DNA of 64,000 bases, taken from assembly GCF_024498355.1 (NCBI RefSeq), contig NZ_CP101833.1:1159001-1223000 (forward strand), in the 5' to 3' direction. The notes beneath the pieces were generated by a model. That model ran no database searches, was not told the origin of the DNA, and was given only the letters and a program-made list of their open reading frames with translations. How positions within the stretch are numbered: the stretch's first letter is position 1; each line of letters starts with the position of its first letter. Origin of the DNA: Bacillus pumilus. GTDB taxonomy: Bacteria > Bacillota > Bacilli > Bacillales > Bacillaceae. Below, piece by piece: positions 51,432 through 59,204 of the stretch. A program made the position numbers and the translations under genes.

Positions 51432-51494
51432 TTGACTTCAATGACACTTAAACGTATGATAATTACAAATGTAACACATAAGAACAAATGTAAA
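51432..51494 (+). promoter_or_regulatory. Promoter and candidate SorC operator of the dehydrogenase operon
   Basis: TTGACT (51432-51437), 17 bp, TATGAT (51455-51460). Then ACAAATGTAAC (51465-51475), 6 bp, GAACAAATGTAA (51482-51493): two direct copies of a 10-mer ACAAATGTAA. The offset from the -10 (4 bp) is the same as in the gat promoter. Confidence 0.78.
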
Positions 51495-51507
51495 GGGGAG
51501 AGAAGAA

Positions 51508-52491
51508 ATGCAAAAACAAATCACTTTGCCTGAACAGATTAGTCATGAGAAATTAGCAGATTTATATAAACAAATGTGGTTAGTCCGATATTTTGATGAA
51601 AAGGTCGATCAATTCTTTGCAAAAGGACTCATTCATGGAACGACTCATTTATGTGTTGGACAGGAAGCGTCAGCTGTTGGCTCTATTGCCGTGTTAAAAG
51701 ATGAAGATAAGATCGTCAGCACACACCGTGGACATGGACATTGTATTGCAAAAGGTGCAGAGGTCAATAAAATGATGGCTGAACTGTTTGGACGTGAAAC
51801 CGGCTATTGCAAAGGAAAAGGCGGCTCGATGCATATTGCCGACTTAGAAAAAGGGAATCTTGGAGCAAATGGCATCGTTGGCGGCGGTATCCCGCTTGCA
51901 ACAGGCGCAGCGCTGACATCTAAAATGAAGCAGGAAGGCTATGTTGTCCTTTGTTTCTTCGGAGATGGTGCGACAAATGAAGGCAGCTTCCATGAAGCGT
52001 TAAACCTTGCATCTATTTGGGATTTACCTGTTGTGTTTATTTGTGAAAACAACCAATACGGCATGTCTGGACCTGTGAAAGAAATGATCAACATTGAAGA
52101 CATTTCAACAAGAGCAAAGAGCTACGGGATGCCAGGAAAAACCGTCGATGGAAATGACATGGTCGAAATCATGAACACAGTAGATGAAGCGGTGAGCCGT
52201 GCAAGAGCTGGAGAAGGTCCATCACTCATTGAAATGAAAACGTATCGCTGGAAGGGCCACTCAAAGAGTGATGCGAAAAAATACCGTACACGTGAAGAAG
52301 AAACGGAATGGAGACAAAAAGACGGAATCAAACGCTTTAAGTCACTCTTAATTGATCTAAATGTTTTGACAGAGGAGCAGGCAGCAAACTTACAGGAAGA
52401 AGCGAAGAAGGAGATCGAAGCATCTGTTGAATTTGCTAAAAACAGTAAAGAACCGTCAATTGACACACTATTAGAGGATGTATACGCCTAA
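51508..52491 (+). CDS. Acetoin/2-oxoacid dehydrogenase E1 alpha subunit (TPP)
   Basis: A 327-residue E1alpha. The TPP motif GDGATNEGSFHEALNLASIWDLPVVFICENNQYGMS (GDG...N, about residues 152-188) and GRETGYCKGKGGSMHIADLEKGNLGANGIVGGGIPLATGAAL are those of AcoA/PdhA-type enzymes; the length and the SMHIAD text are nearest to acetoin dehydrogenase AcoA. With E1beta it cleaves a C-C bond next to a carbonyl via TPP and passes the acyl group to E2. The operon head follows a SorC-type promoter, not a sigma-54 promoter as in acoABCL. Confidence 0.92.
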   Translation: MQKQITLPEQISHEKLADLYKQMWLVRYFDEKVDQFFAKGLIHGTTHLCVGQEASAVGSIAVLKDEDKIVSTHRGHGHCIAKGAEVNKMMAELFGRETGYCKGKGGSMHIADLEKGNLGANGIVGGGIPLATGAALTSKMKQEGYVVLCFFGDGATNEGSFHEALNLASIWDLPVVFICENNQYGMSGPVKEMINIEDISTRAKSYGMPGKTVDGNDMVEIMNTVDEAVSRARAGEGPSLIEMKTYRWKGHSKSDAKKYRTREEETEWRQKDGIKRFKSLLIDLNVLTEEQAANLQEEAKKEIEASVEFAKNSKEPSIDTLLEDVYA

Positions 52492-52507
52492 TTAGGAGGG
52501 GAATCAC

Positions 52508-53503
52508 GTGACAAAAACAACAGTGAGAGAGATTTCATATTTAGAAGCCGTTCGAGAGGCTATGAGTCAGGAAATGAGAGAAAACCAAGATGTCTTCATT
52601 TTAGGTGAGGATATCGGCGTATATGGAGGCGCTTTTGGGGTTACGCGCGGCATGATTGAAGAATTCGGTCCAGAGCGCGTACGCAATACGCCAATTTCAG
52701 AGGCTGCCATCGCAGGGGGCGCAGTCGGGGCTGCTTTGACAGGCATGCGTCCGATCTTAGAACTTCAATTCTCTGACTTTATCACCATCGCTATGGATCA
52801 GCTTGTCAACCAAGCGGCCAAAACACGCTACATGTTTGGCGGAAAAGGAAAGGTGCCGCTTGTTGTGAGAACACCAGCAGGCTCTGGAACAGGTGCTGCG
52901 GCTCAGCACTCACAAAGTTTAGAAGCGTGGATGGCTCATATCCCGGGATTAAAGGTGGTCCAGCCTTCAACGGCTTATGATGCAAAGGGACTTTTAAAGG
53001 CAGCAATGGATGATGACAATCCTGTTATTTTCTACGAGCATAAGCTTTTATATAAAACAATCGGTGAAGTGCCAGAAGAGCAGTATTCGATTCCTTTAGG
53101 GAAAGCGGATGTGAAAAAAAGCGGGAAGGACGTCACGATTGTAGCAACAGCTATTATGGTGCATAAAGCATTAGAAGCGGCGAAGGAATTAGAAGCAGAA
53201 GGAATCGATGTTGAAATCATTGATCCAAGAACACTCGTACCTTTAGATGAAGAAACCATTATCGAATCTGTGAAGAAAACGGGTAAATGTATCGTTGTTC
53301 ATGAGGCGGTGAAACGAGGCGGATACGGCGGAGAGATTGCGAGTATGATAGCGGAAAGTGAAGCCTTCGACTACCTAGATGCTCCTATTAAACGACTTGG
53401 CGGTCTTGCGGTACCAATACCTTATAACCCAACGCTTGAAAAAGCGGTCATTCCACAAGTGCCAGATATTATTGAAGCAGCAAAAGAGCTTGTGCGCTCT
53501 TAA
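52508..53503 (+). CDS. Acetoin/2-oxoacid dehydrogenase E1 beta subunit
   Basis: A 331-residue E1beta of the transketolase-like fold. Features: [41 protein letters not shown] (the catalytic Glu in LGEDIG is near 34), [54 protein letters not shown] and [13 protein letters not shown]. Length and motifs fit AcoB/PdhB. It pairs with the preceding E1alpha (16 nt apart). GTG start with aggagggg. Confidence 0.93.
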   Translation: MTKTTVREISYLEAVREAMSQEMRENQDVFILGEDIGVYGGAFGVTRGMIEEFGPERVRNTPISEAAIAGGAVGAALTGMRPILELQFSDFITIAMDQLVNQAAKTRYMFGGKGKVPLVVRTPAGSGTGAAAQHSQSLEAWMAHIPGLKVVQPSTAYDAKGLLKAAMDDDNPVIFYEHKLLYKTIGEVPEEQYSIPLGKADVKKSGKDVTIVATAIMVHKALEAAKELEAEGIDVEIIDPRTLVPLDEETIIESVKKTGKCIVVHEAVKRGGYGGEIASMIAESEAFDYLDAPIKRLGGLAVPIPYNPTLEKAVIPQVPDIIEAAKELVRS

Positions 53504-53520
53504 ATAAAGGGGAGAAGATC

Positions 53521-54843
53521 ATGCCAAAAGAGATATTTATGCCGAAGCTAAGCAGTACGATGGAGATCGGCACCTTGCTTCAATGGTTGAAAGAAGAAGG
53601 AGATTCGGTTGAAATCGGTGAGCCTCTTTTTGAAATTATGACAGACAAGATCAATATCGAGGTGGAAGCCTATGATGATGGCATTTTTCTGAAGAAATAC
53701 TATGAAGCCGATGATCAAATTCCTGTTAATGCTGTCATTGGCTATATCGGAGAAGCAAATGAACAGGTGCCAAGCGAGCCGCCTGCACAAGCAGATGAAG
53801 AATCCTCGGGCAGCGGCGAATCATCAGTAGAATCTGCTTCATCCGGTTCTACTGAAGCCGAAAAGATCTCTGCTGAAAAAGTCCGTGCCACGCCTGCGGC
53901 GAGAAAAACGGCGAAAGATCACCATGTGCCGATTCACGAGGTATCTGGCACAGGACCAAAAGGGAGAATTCAAAAGCGGGATGTCGAAGCAGTCGTCCAT
54001 ACTGATGAGAAAGATCAGCGTGTGTCACCGCTTGCAGGAAAAGTGGCTGCTCGTGAAGGAATCGATTTAGCGGCAATTGCTGGATCTGGCGCTCACGGAA
54101 AAATCATGAAGAGTGATGTGAAAGCAGCAGCTGTACAAAATGCAGACTCTGCTCCAGTGAAAACACAAAAACTAGCTGGCATGAGAAAAGTGATCGCTGA
54201 TCGCATGTCACAAAGTGCCTTTACAGCACCGCACGTTACATTAACAAGTGAAATCGATATGACAAAAGCGAAAGAAGTGCGCAAGCAGCTATTGCCGGCG
54301 ATTGAAAAAGAGACAGGCTACAGATTGTCGTTTACTGAAATCATCATTCATGCAGTCAGCAATGTCCTTACGCGCCACCCGCAAATCAATATGACGTTTG
54401 AACAAAATGAGCTCCATTTCCATGAGGATGTGCACATTGGTCTAGCTGTTGCTGTGAAAGACGGCTTAATGGTTCCAGTCATTTCTCATTCGAATCAAAA
54501 AGGATTAAAACAGCTGACAAAAGAGGCAAAAGAAATTGGCCGAAACGCACGTGATCAAAAACTGCTGCCAGATCAGCTGAAAGGGTCGACATTTACCATT
54601 AGTAACTTAGGCATGTATGCCATTGATACCTTTACCCCGATTATTAATCAGCCAGAAGTGGCGATCTTAGGTGTTGGACGCATTCAAGAAAAACCTGTTG
54701 TCATAGACGGAGAAATTCAGGTGCGGTCAATGATGGGAGTCAGTTTATCGTTTGATCACCGAGTGGTAGATGGTACACCAGCGGCTGCCTTTTTAACAGA
54801 TCTCAAAAAAGTGCTTGAACAACCATTTGAATTGCTAATGTAG
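53521..54843 (+). CDS. Dihydrolipoamide acyltransferase E2
   Basis: A 440-residue E2. One lipoyl domain (residues 1-78, lipoyl Lys in IMTDKINIEV), an Ala/Ser/Glu linker, then two peripheral subunit-binding domains: RATPAARKTAKDHHVPIHEVSGTGPKGRIQKRDVEA (about 122-157) and VSPLAGKVAAREGIDLAAIAGSGAHGKIMKSDVKAA (about 168-203). The catalytic domain (about 220-440) ends with the active-site FDHRVVDGTPAAAFL. It transfers the acyl group from lipoamide to CoA and forms the core of the complex. Two subunit-binding domains are uncommon. Confidence 0.93.
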   Translation: MPKEIFMPKLSSTMEIGTLLQWLKEEGDSVEIGEPLFEIMTDKINIEVEAYDDGIFLKKYYEADDQIPVNAVIGYIGEANEQVPSEPPAQADEESSGSGESSVESASSGSTEAEKISAEKVRATPAARKTAKDHHVPIHEVSGTGPKGRIQKRDVEAVVHTDEKDQRVSPLAGKVAAREGIDLAAIAGSGAHGKIMKSDVKAAAVQNADSAPVKTQKLAGMRKVIADRMSQSAFTAPHVTLTSEIDMTKAKEVRKQLLPAIEKETGYRLSFTEIIIHAVSNVLTRHPQINMTFEQNELHFHEDVHIGLAVAVKDGLMVPVISHSNQKGLKQLTKEAKEIGRNARDQKLLPDQLKGSTFTISNLGMYAIDTFTPIINQPEVAILGVGRIQEKPVVIDGEIQVRSMMGVSLSFDHRVVDGTPAAAFLTDLKKVLEQPFELLM

Positions 54844-54855
54844 GAGATGAATCGG

Positions 54856-56238
54856 ATGACGAAAACGTATGATCTAACAGTCATTGGCGGAGGGCCTGGC
54901 GGGTATACTGCTGCCCTTCAAGCAGCGGAGCGCGGACGAAAGGTCGCTTTAATTGAAGAGGATTTTCTAGGTGGTACTTGTTTAAATCGAGGCTGTATCC
55001 CTTCAAAGACACTTCTCAAACATGCAGAAGTCATTGAATCAATTGAGAAGGCGAAAAGCTGGGGAATCGAAACAGGAGACTTGGTCCTTTCCTTCGATAA
55101 AATGAGAAAGCGTAAAGATGATGTCATTGAAAAGCTCAGAGGCGGAATCGCCTTTTTATTAAAGAAAGGAAAGATTGATGTATATAACGGCAGAGGCACA
55201 GCTGTTACAAAGCATCGGATTGAGATTGAAAAACAAGACGGATCAGAATCAATTGAAACGAAAGAGCTCATTATTGCGACCGGATCTTCACCTGCCATAC
55301 CGCCAATTCCGGGGCTCAAAGAGATTCAATTTGATACAAGTGATACGATCTTTGACATCCCGGATATTCCTGCTTCTGTCGTCATTATTGGCGGAGGTGT
55401 CATTGGTCTTGAGCTCGCATGCATCTTCCAGAGTCTACAATCAAAAGTCACGATTATTGAAGCGGCTCCGTCCATTATTCCGCAAGAGGATGAAGAAGCA
55501 TCTAAACTGCTAGAAAGAGAATTGAAGAAAAAAGGGATTCATATCGCAAAGAAAACCACTGTGGCAGAGGTGACAGAAAGCGAAGGAGTCAAAGCGATTC
55601 ATGCAGCAGATGATAAAGGAGAGACTCACATCTTTACGGCTGAAAGACTGCTCGTTTGTGTAGGGAGAAGACCTAATATATCAGCTGTAAGCCAGCTTGA
55701 TCTTCAGTTGGATGGTCCTTTTATCAAAGTAAACGGTCAGATGCAGACAAGTGCTGAAGGTGTATATGCGGTTGGCGATGTTGCCGGCGGCTATCAGCTA
55801 GCTCATGCGGCGATGGCAGAGGCAGCCGTTGCGGTCAGCAATGTATGCGGCGAGCCTGAAAAAATGAATGCTGACATCGTACCTAGGTGTATTTATACAT
55901 TACCAGAGGTGGCGAGTGTTGGGCTTACAGAGAAAGAGGCGAAAGCCAAAGGGCTTAACGTGCGGGCAGAACGATTCGATTTAGCCGCAAGCGGAAAAGC
56001 ATTGGCGGCAGGTGTTCAAACAGGCTTTATTAAACTGGTGTACGATACAGCATATGGGGAAGTCATTGGCGCCACTATGGTTGGTCCGCACGTAACAGAG
56101 ATGATTTCAGAAGCTTCCTCATTTATGTATTTAGAAGGGACAGCAGAAGAGATGGCTAAAATGATTCATCCGCATCCAACCATCTCAGAAGGCTTTTATG
56201 AAGCAGCCCTTCATATCGTGAGCAAGCTGAGAAAATAA
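54856..56238 (+). CDS. Dihydrolipoamide dehydrogenase E3
   Basis: A 460-residue flavoprotein disulfide reductase. FAD site TVIGGGPGGYTAALQAAERG, redox-active GGTCLNRGCIPSKTLL (two Cys, about residues 39-50), NAD site VVIIGGGVIGLELACIFQSL, YAVGDVAGGYQLAHAAMAEA and the C-terminal catalytic HPHPTISEGFYEA (His-Glu dyad of the partner subunit). It reoxidises the dihydrolipoyl group of E2 with NAD. Start at ATG 54856; the ATG 9 nt earlier overlaps the SD. It is 12 nt after the E2 gene. Confidence 0.93.
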   Translation: MTKTYDLTVIGGGPGGYTAALQAAERGRKVALIEEDFLGGTCLNRGCIPSKTLLKHAEVIESIEKAKSWGIETGDLVLSFDKMRKRKDDVIEKLRGGIAFLLKKGKIDVYNGRGTAVTKHRIEIEKQDGSESIETKELIIATGSSPAIPPIPGLKEIQFDTSDTIFDIPDIPASVVIIGGGVIGLELACIFQSLQSKVTIIEAAPSIIPQEDEEASKLLERELKKKGIHIAKKTTVAEVTESEGVKAIHAADDKGETHIFTAERLLVCVGRRPNISAVSQLDLQLDGPFIKVNGQMQTSAEGVYAVGDVAGGYQLAHAAMAEAAVAVSNVCGEPEKMNADIVPRCIYTLPEVASVGLTEKEAKAKGLNVRAERFDLAASGKALAAGVQTGFIKLVYDTAYGEVIGATMVGPHVTEMISEASSFMYLEGTAEEMAKMIHPHPTISEGFYEAALHIVSKLRK

Positions 56239-56263
56239 ATGCCAAACAAGTGATAGGGAGGAG

Positions 56264-56965
56264 ATGCATGTGCACGCCCAGCTTCATCAGAAAGCGGCAC
56301 TTGTAACAGATAGCACAGATGGATTTGGAGAAGCCATCTGCCTGGCTTTAGCCCGGGCAGGTGCACATGTTTTTATACACACTTTTCATGATGAATCAAA
56401 GGCAAAAACCATTAGTAAAGAGATTCAAAAAATAGGCGGTAAAGCCAGTATCATCATGAATCCACTTGAGACACCGCGTGATGCGACGAACATGATGAGG
56501 CAAGTAATTGATACATGCGGCAAGCTTGATATTTTGGTCAATCAAGCACAGCAAAAAGCGGGCGCGGAGCTTGCCGGCGTAAGTCCTGATAGATGGGTGG
56601 ATGAAGTGGAATCGACCGTAAATACAGCTTTTCTTTCCAGTCAAGCCGCTGTATGGCACATGGTTGACCATAAGCAAGGCTGTATCATTAATATATCGTC
56701 ATCAGGCAGTATAACAGGTGATGGCGGGATGTCACATGCTACATCGAATAGTGTGCTGAATGCCATGACAAAAGGTTTAGCGCGAGAATTTAAAGACAAA
56801 GGCATCCGGGTGCTGGCACTATTGCCGCCTCCTCTCCATTTGCTTCCTGACACAGAGCAAATCAAGGAGACTGTGGCTCATATGACGGTGTTCTTAAGTA
56901 CCTCGTATGGGGCATTTACAGATGGAGCAGCGATTATGCTTGATGGAGGTGAGAGCGCTGGCTAA
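56264..56965 (+). CDS. SDR-family protein with degenerate active site
   Basis: A 233-residue short-chain dehydrogenase fold: ALVTDSTDGFGEAICLALARAGAHVFIH at the nucleotide site, LDILVNQAQQKAGAEL, INISSSGSITGDGGMSHATSNSVLNAMTKGLAREFKDKGIRV. In the normal motif YxASK the Tyr is His and the Lys is Asn here (HATSN), and the first Gly of TGxxxGxG is Asp. So a standard SDR reaction is unlikely; a partner or binding role with the next gene product is more plausible. SD ggaggagatg. It overlaps the next gene. Confidence 0.87.
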   Translation: MHVHAQLHQKAALVTDSTDGFGEAICLALARAGAHVFIHTFHDESKAKTISKEIQKIGGKASIIMNPLETPRDATNMMRQVIDTCGKLDILVNQAQQKAGAELAGVSPDRWVDEVESTVNTAFLSSQAAVWHMVDHKQGCIINISSSGSITGDGGMSHATSNSVLNAMTKGLAREFKDKGIRVLALLPPPLHLLPDTEQIKETVAHMTVFLSTSYGAFTDGAAIMLDGGESAG

Positions 56966-57728
56966 TCATCAAAAAGCAGTTCTTATCGTTGGTGGAGCCC
57001 AAGGGATCGGGAAAGAAATTGCCGAGCGTTTTTTAAAAGAAGGGCATCGTGTTGCTGTGTCAGATATAGATGAACAGCGACTTTCATTCTTCAAAAAACA
57101 GCATCCTCAGCTGCTGACGCTTCAAGCTGACGTTTCATCGTGGGAAAGTGTTCAGCAGATGATGTCAGCAGCTGCAAGGGAGCTAGGCGGCATTGATCAT
57201 CTTGTGTATTCAGCAGGGATGACGAAATCACTTCCTTTTTTAGAAGTTGATTTTTCGCTTTGGAAAAAGACGCTGGCTGTAAATTTATATGGTCTTTTTT
57301 ATTGCATTAAAGCCTCGGCACCCTATTTATGTGAGCGGCAAGAAGGCAGTATGGTCATTATTGGATCAGGATCTGCGATGACAGGATCTGGCGGCGGTAT
57401 TCAGTACTACGCGTCCAAAGCAGGTGCTTTTGGCCTGATGCGTTCGCTCGTAAAGGAATTAGGCACACATCATGTGCGCATTAATGTGATTGCACCCCGC
57501 GTCATTGAATCTCAAATGCTTGATACCCTTTATCCTACTGAGGAGGAGAAAAGGCAGCTCCAATCGCTCATTCCTGTCGGGAGATTAGGAAAACCTGAGG
57601 ATATCGCAGGACTCACTTTATTTCTCGCAAGTGACGAGGGAAGCTATTTGCACGGACAGATTATCCTGTTAGATGGCGGGAGAACGTATCAGCCGAAATA
57701 TACCGAGGGAAAAAGAGCGGAGAGTTGA
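56943..57728 (+). CDS. SDR-family oxidoreductase
   Basis: About 261 residues. KAVLIVGGAQGIGKEIAERFLKEGHRVAVSDID (NAD site), LVYSAGMTKSLPF, IGSGSAMTGSGGGIQYYASKAGAFGLMRSLVKEL with an intact Tyr-x-x-x-Lys, and INVIAPRVIESQMLD; C-terminal HGQIILLDGG. It is a normal SDR, likely NAD-linked, acting on a polyol or keto compound of this pathway. Start uncertain: ATG 56943 or GTG 56949 lie over the SD (ggagg 56945-56949), while CTG 56958 is best spaced. All overlap the previous gene. Confidence 0.88.
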   Translation: MEVRALANHQKAVLIVGGAQGIGKEIAERFLKEGHRVAVSDIDEQRLSFFKKQHPQLLTLQADVSSWESVQQMMSAAARELGGIDHLVYSAGMTKSLPFLEVDFSLWKKTLAVNLYGLFYCIKASAPYLCERQEGSMVIIGSGSAMTGSGGGIQYYASKAGAFGLMRSLVKELGTHHVRINVIAPRVIESQMLDTLYPTEEEKRQLQSLIPVGRLGKPEDIAGLTLFLASDEGSYLHGQIILLDGGRTYQPKYTEGKRAES

Positions 57729-57741
57729 TCGCTCTTTTTGT
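57711..57741 (+). terminator. Terminator of the dehydrogenase-SDR operon
   Basis: aaaaagagcg / cgctcttttt stem, overlapping the stop codon of the SDR gene. Confidence 0.9.
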
Positions 57742-57821
57742 CATTTTCATAACAATTGTTCCAATTAGAAACGAATGTTTGGTATACTGGGAATCATAGT
57801 ATATTAAAAGGATGATGTCAC

Positions 57822-58778
57822 ATGCTGAATTGGGAAGAAAGACGACAGCTCGTCAAGGTTGCTCATCTTTATTATACAGACGGGTGGACGCAGCAGGAAA
57901 TTGCAAAAAAGCTAAATGTCTCAAGGCCAGTCATTTCAAAACTTCTACAAAAAGCAAAAGATGCGGGAATCGTTGAAGTGTACATTAAAGACGAAAGCAT
58001 TCATACAGTGGAACTGGAAAAGCAGCTAGAAACGACCTTTCAATTAACAGATGCTGTCGTTGTCCCAAGTGTCGGGACAATGCCTGAGATGGTCAAGCGG
58101 GCAGTCGGTCAGGCAGGAGCCTATTATCTTTCTAAAAACATGAAAGATGCTGAGAAAATCGGCATTTCTTGGGGGACCACGCTTGCTGAGCTTGTGAAAG
58201 AATATCCGTTTGAACGAAGAAACGAAGTCAAAGTCATCCCTTTAGAGGGCGGGATGGGCAGGCAGGCAGTCGACATTCATGCCAATCAGCTGGCATATGA
58301 GCTGGCAAAGAAAATGAATGGCACGTGTTCCTATTTATATGCCCCGGCGATTTTAGAAACAGAAGAATTAAAAGAGCGGCTCATGGCAATGCAGGATATA
58401 GAAGCTGTGCTTGAAGAAGGCCGAAACGTGGATATTGCCCTCATCGGTATTGGTAACCCGCATAAAGGCTCTACTTTAAAAACAGTCGGTTATTTAAAAG
58501 AAGAGGATTTATCTGGTTTAAGACAATCAGGAGCTGTCGGTGATATTGGTTTTCGCTTCTTTGATGGTGAAGGTAAACCTGTCCAAGATGAACTGAACCA
58601 GAAAGTCATTGGATTATCGTTAGAACAATTAAAGAGCGTCGAAAAAGTCATTGCTGTAGTGGAAGGAACCCATAAAGCTGAAAGTATTTTAGGGGCTTTA
58701 AATGGCGGCTTCATCCAAGTGCTGGTGACAGACGAACAGACTGCGGCAGCCATTTTAAAGGAAGCATCAGTCCAATAA
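57822..58778 (+). CDS. SorC/DeoR-type sugar-binding transcriptional regulator
   Basis: A 318-residue regulator. N-terminal HTH: RRQLVKVAHLYYTDGWTQQEIAKKLNVSRPVISKLLQKAKDAGIVEVYI (residues about 6-54). The rest is the SorC C-terminal effector domain, related to glucosamine-6-P isomerase: VGQAGAYYLSKNMKDAEKIGISWGTTLAELV, VKVIPLEGGMGRQAVDIHANQLAYELAKK, ADIALIGIGNP and GDIGFRFFDGEGKPV. Such domains bind phosphorylated sugars. Monocistronic, at the end of the cluster; the shared operators upstream of both operons make it the likely regulator. Confidence 0.92.
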   Translation: MLNWEERRQLVKVAHLYYTDGWTQQEIAKKLNVSRPVISKLLQKAKDAGIVEVYIKDESIHTVELEKQLETTFQLTDAVVVPSVGTMPEMVKRAVGQAGAYYLSKNMKDAEKIGISWGTTLAELVKEYPFERRNEVKVIPLEGGMGRQAVDIHANQLAYELAKKMNGTCSYLYAPAILETEELKERLMAMQDIEAVLEEGRNVDIALIGIGNPHKGSTLKTVGYLKEEDLSGLRQSGAVGDIGFRFFDGEGKPVQDELNQKVIGLSLEQLKSVEKVIAVVEGTHKAESILGALNGGFIQVLVTDEQTAAAILKEASVQ

Positions 58779-58841
58779 ACGGCTGGCAGTGATCGTATTG
58801 TATAAAAAGAGCAACATCAAACGAGAAAGGAGCTGTGTATC

Positions 58842-59171
58842 TTGAAGCAAACCGAAATGGAAGCAAACCTACATTGTACTCGGTGCCAAGAAGAGACCCT
58901 CCACAGCATCGTTTATGTGAATGATCAGATGAAAAGCGTAGAGTGTACAGAGTGTCATCAGAAGATCAGTGTGAAAGTCGACATCATGAAGGAATTTTAC
59001 AAAGAAGTTTACGAAAAAATTGCCACAAAGCCGAAGCGGGTGACGCAGGAATATAAGGCGAATCTGAATGGCTTTATCTCAAGGCTCCCAATTCGCGTTC
59101 TAAGTAAGCCATACCGGCTCATGAGATATTTAAACGAATCATACAAAGTGATCAAGCAATATAAAAAATAA
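58842..59171 (+). CDS. Zinc-ribbon small protein (bh-protein type)
   Basis: A 109-residue protein. N-terminal ribbon: CTRCQEETLHSIVYV...CTECHQKISV (two CxxC pairs at about residues 12-15 and 34-37), then a helical basic C-terminus (KEFYKEVYEKIATKPKRVTQEYKANLNGFISRLPIRVLSKPYRLMRYL). It recalls the 'bh protein' conserved in Bacillus; function unknown. Start TTG 58842 after aaaggag; ATG 58857 is an alternative. A terminator shared with steT follows. Confidence 0.8.
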   Translation: MKQTEMEANLHCTRCQEETLHSIVYVNDQMKSVECTECHQKISVKVDIMKEFYKEVYEKIATKPKRVTQEYKANLNGFISRLPIRVLSKPYRLMRYLNESYKVIKQYKK

Positions 59172-59204
59172 AGCAGAGGCTATTTAGCGCTCTGCTTTAT
59201 TTTT
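59166..59204. terminator. Bidirectional terminator
   Basis: aataaagcagag / ctctgctttatt stem between convergent genes, with A- and T-runs. Confidence 0.92.

Noticed and set aside
51508..56238. Reading the E1-E3 genes as the main pyruvate dehydrogenase (pdhABCD)
   Set aside because: Place beside a PTS, a SorC regulator and SDRs, and AcoA-like E1alpha text, argue against the housekeeping complex; but substrate is not proven.
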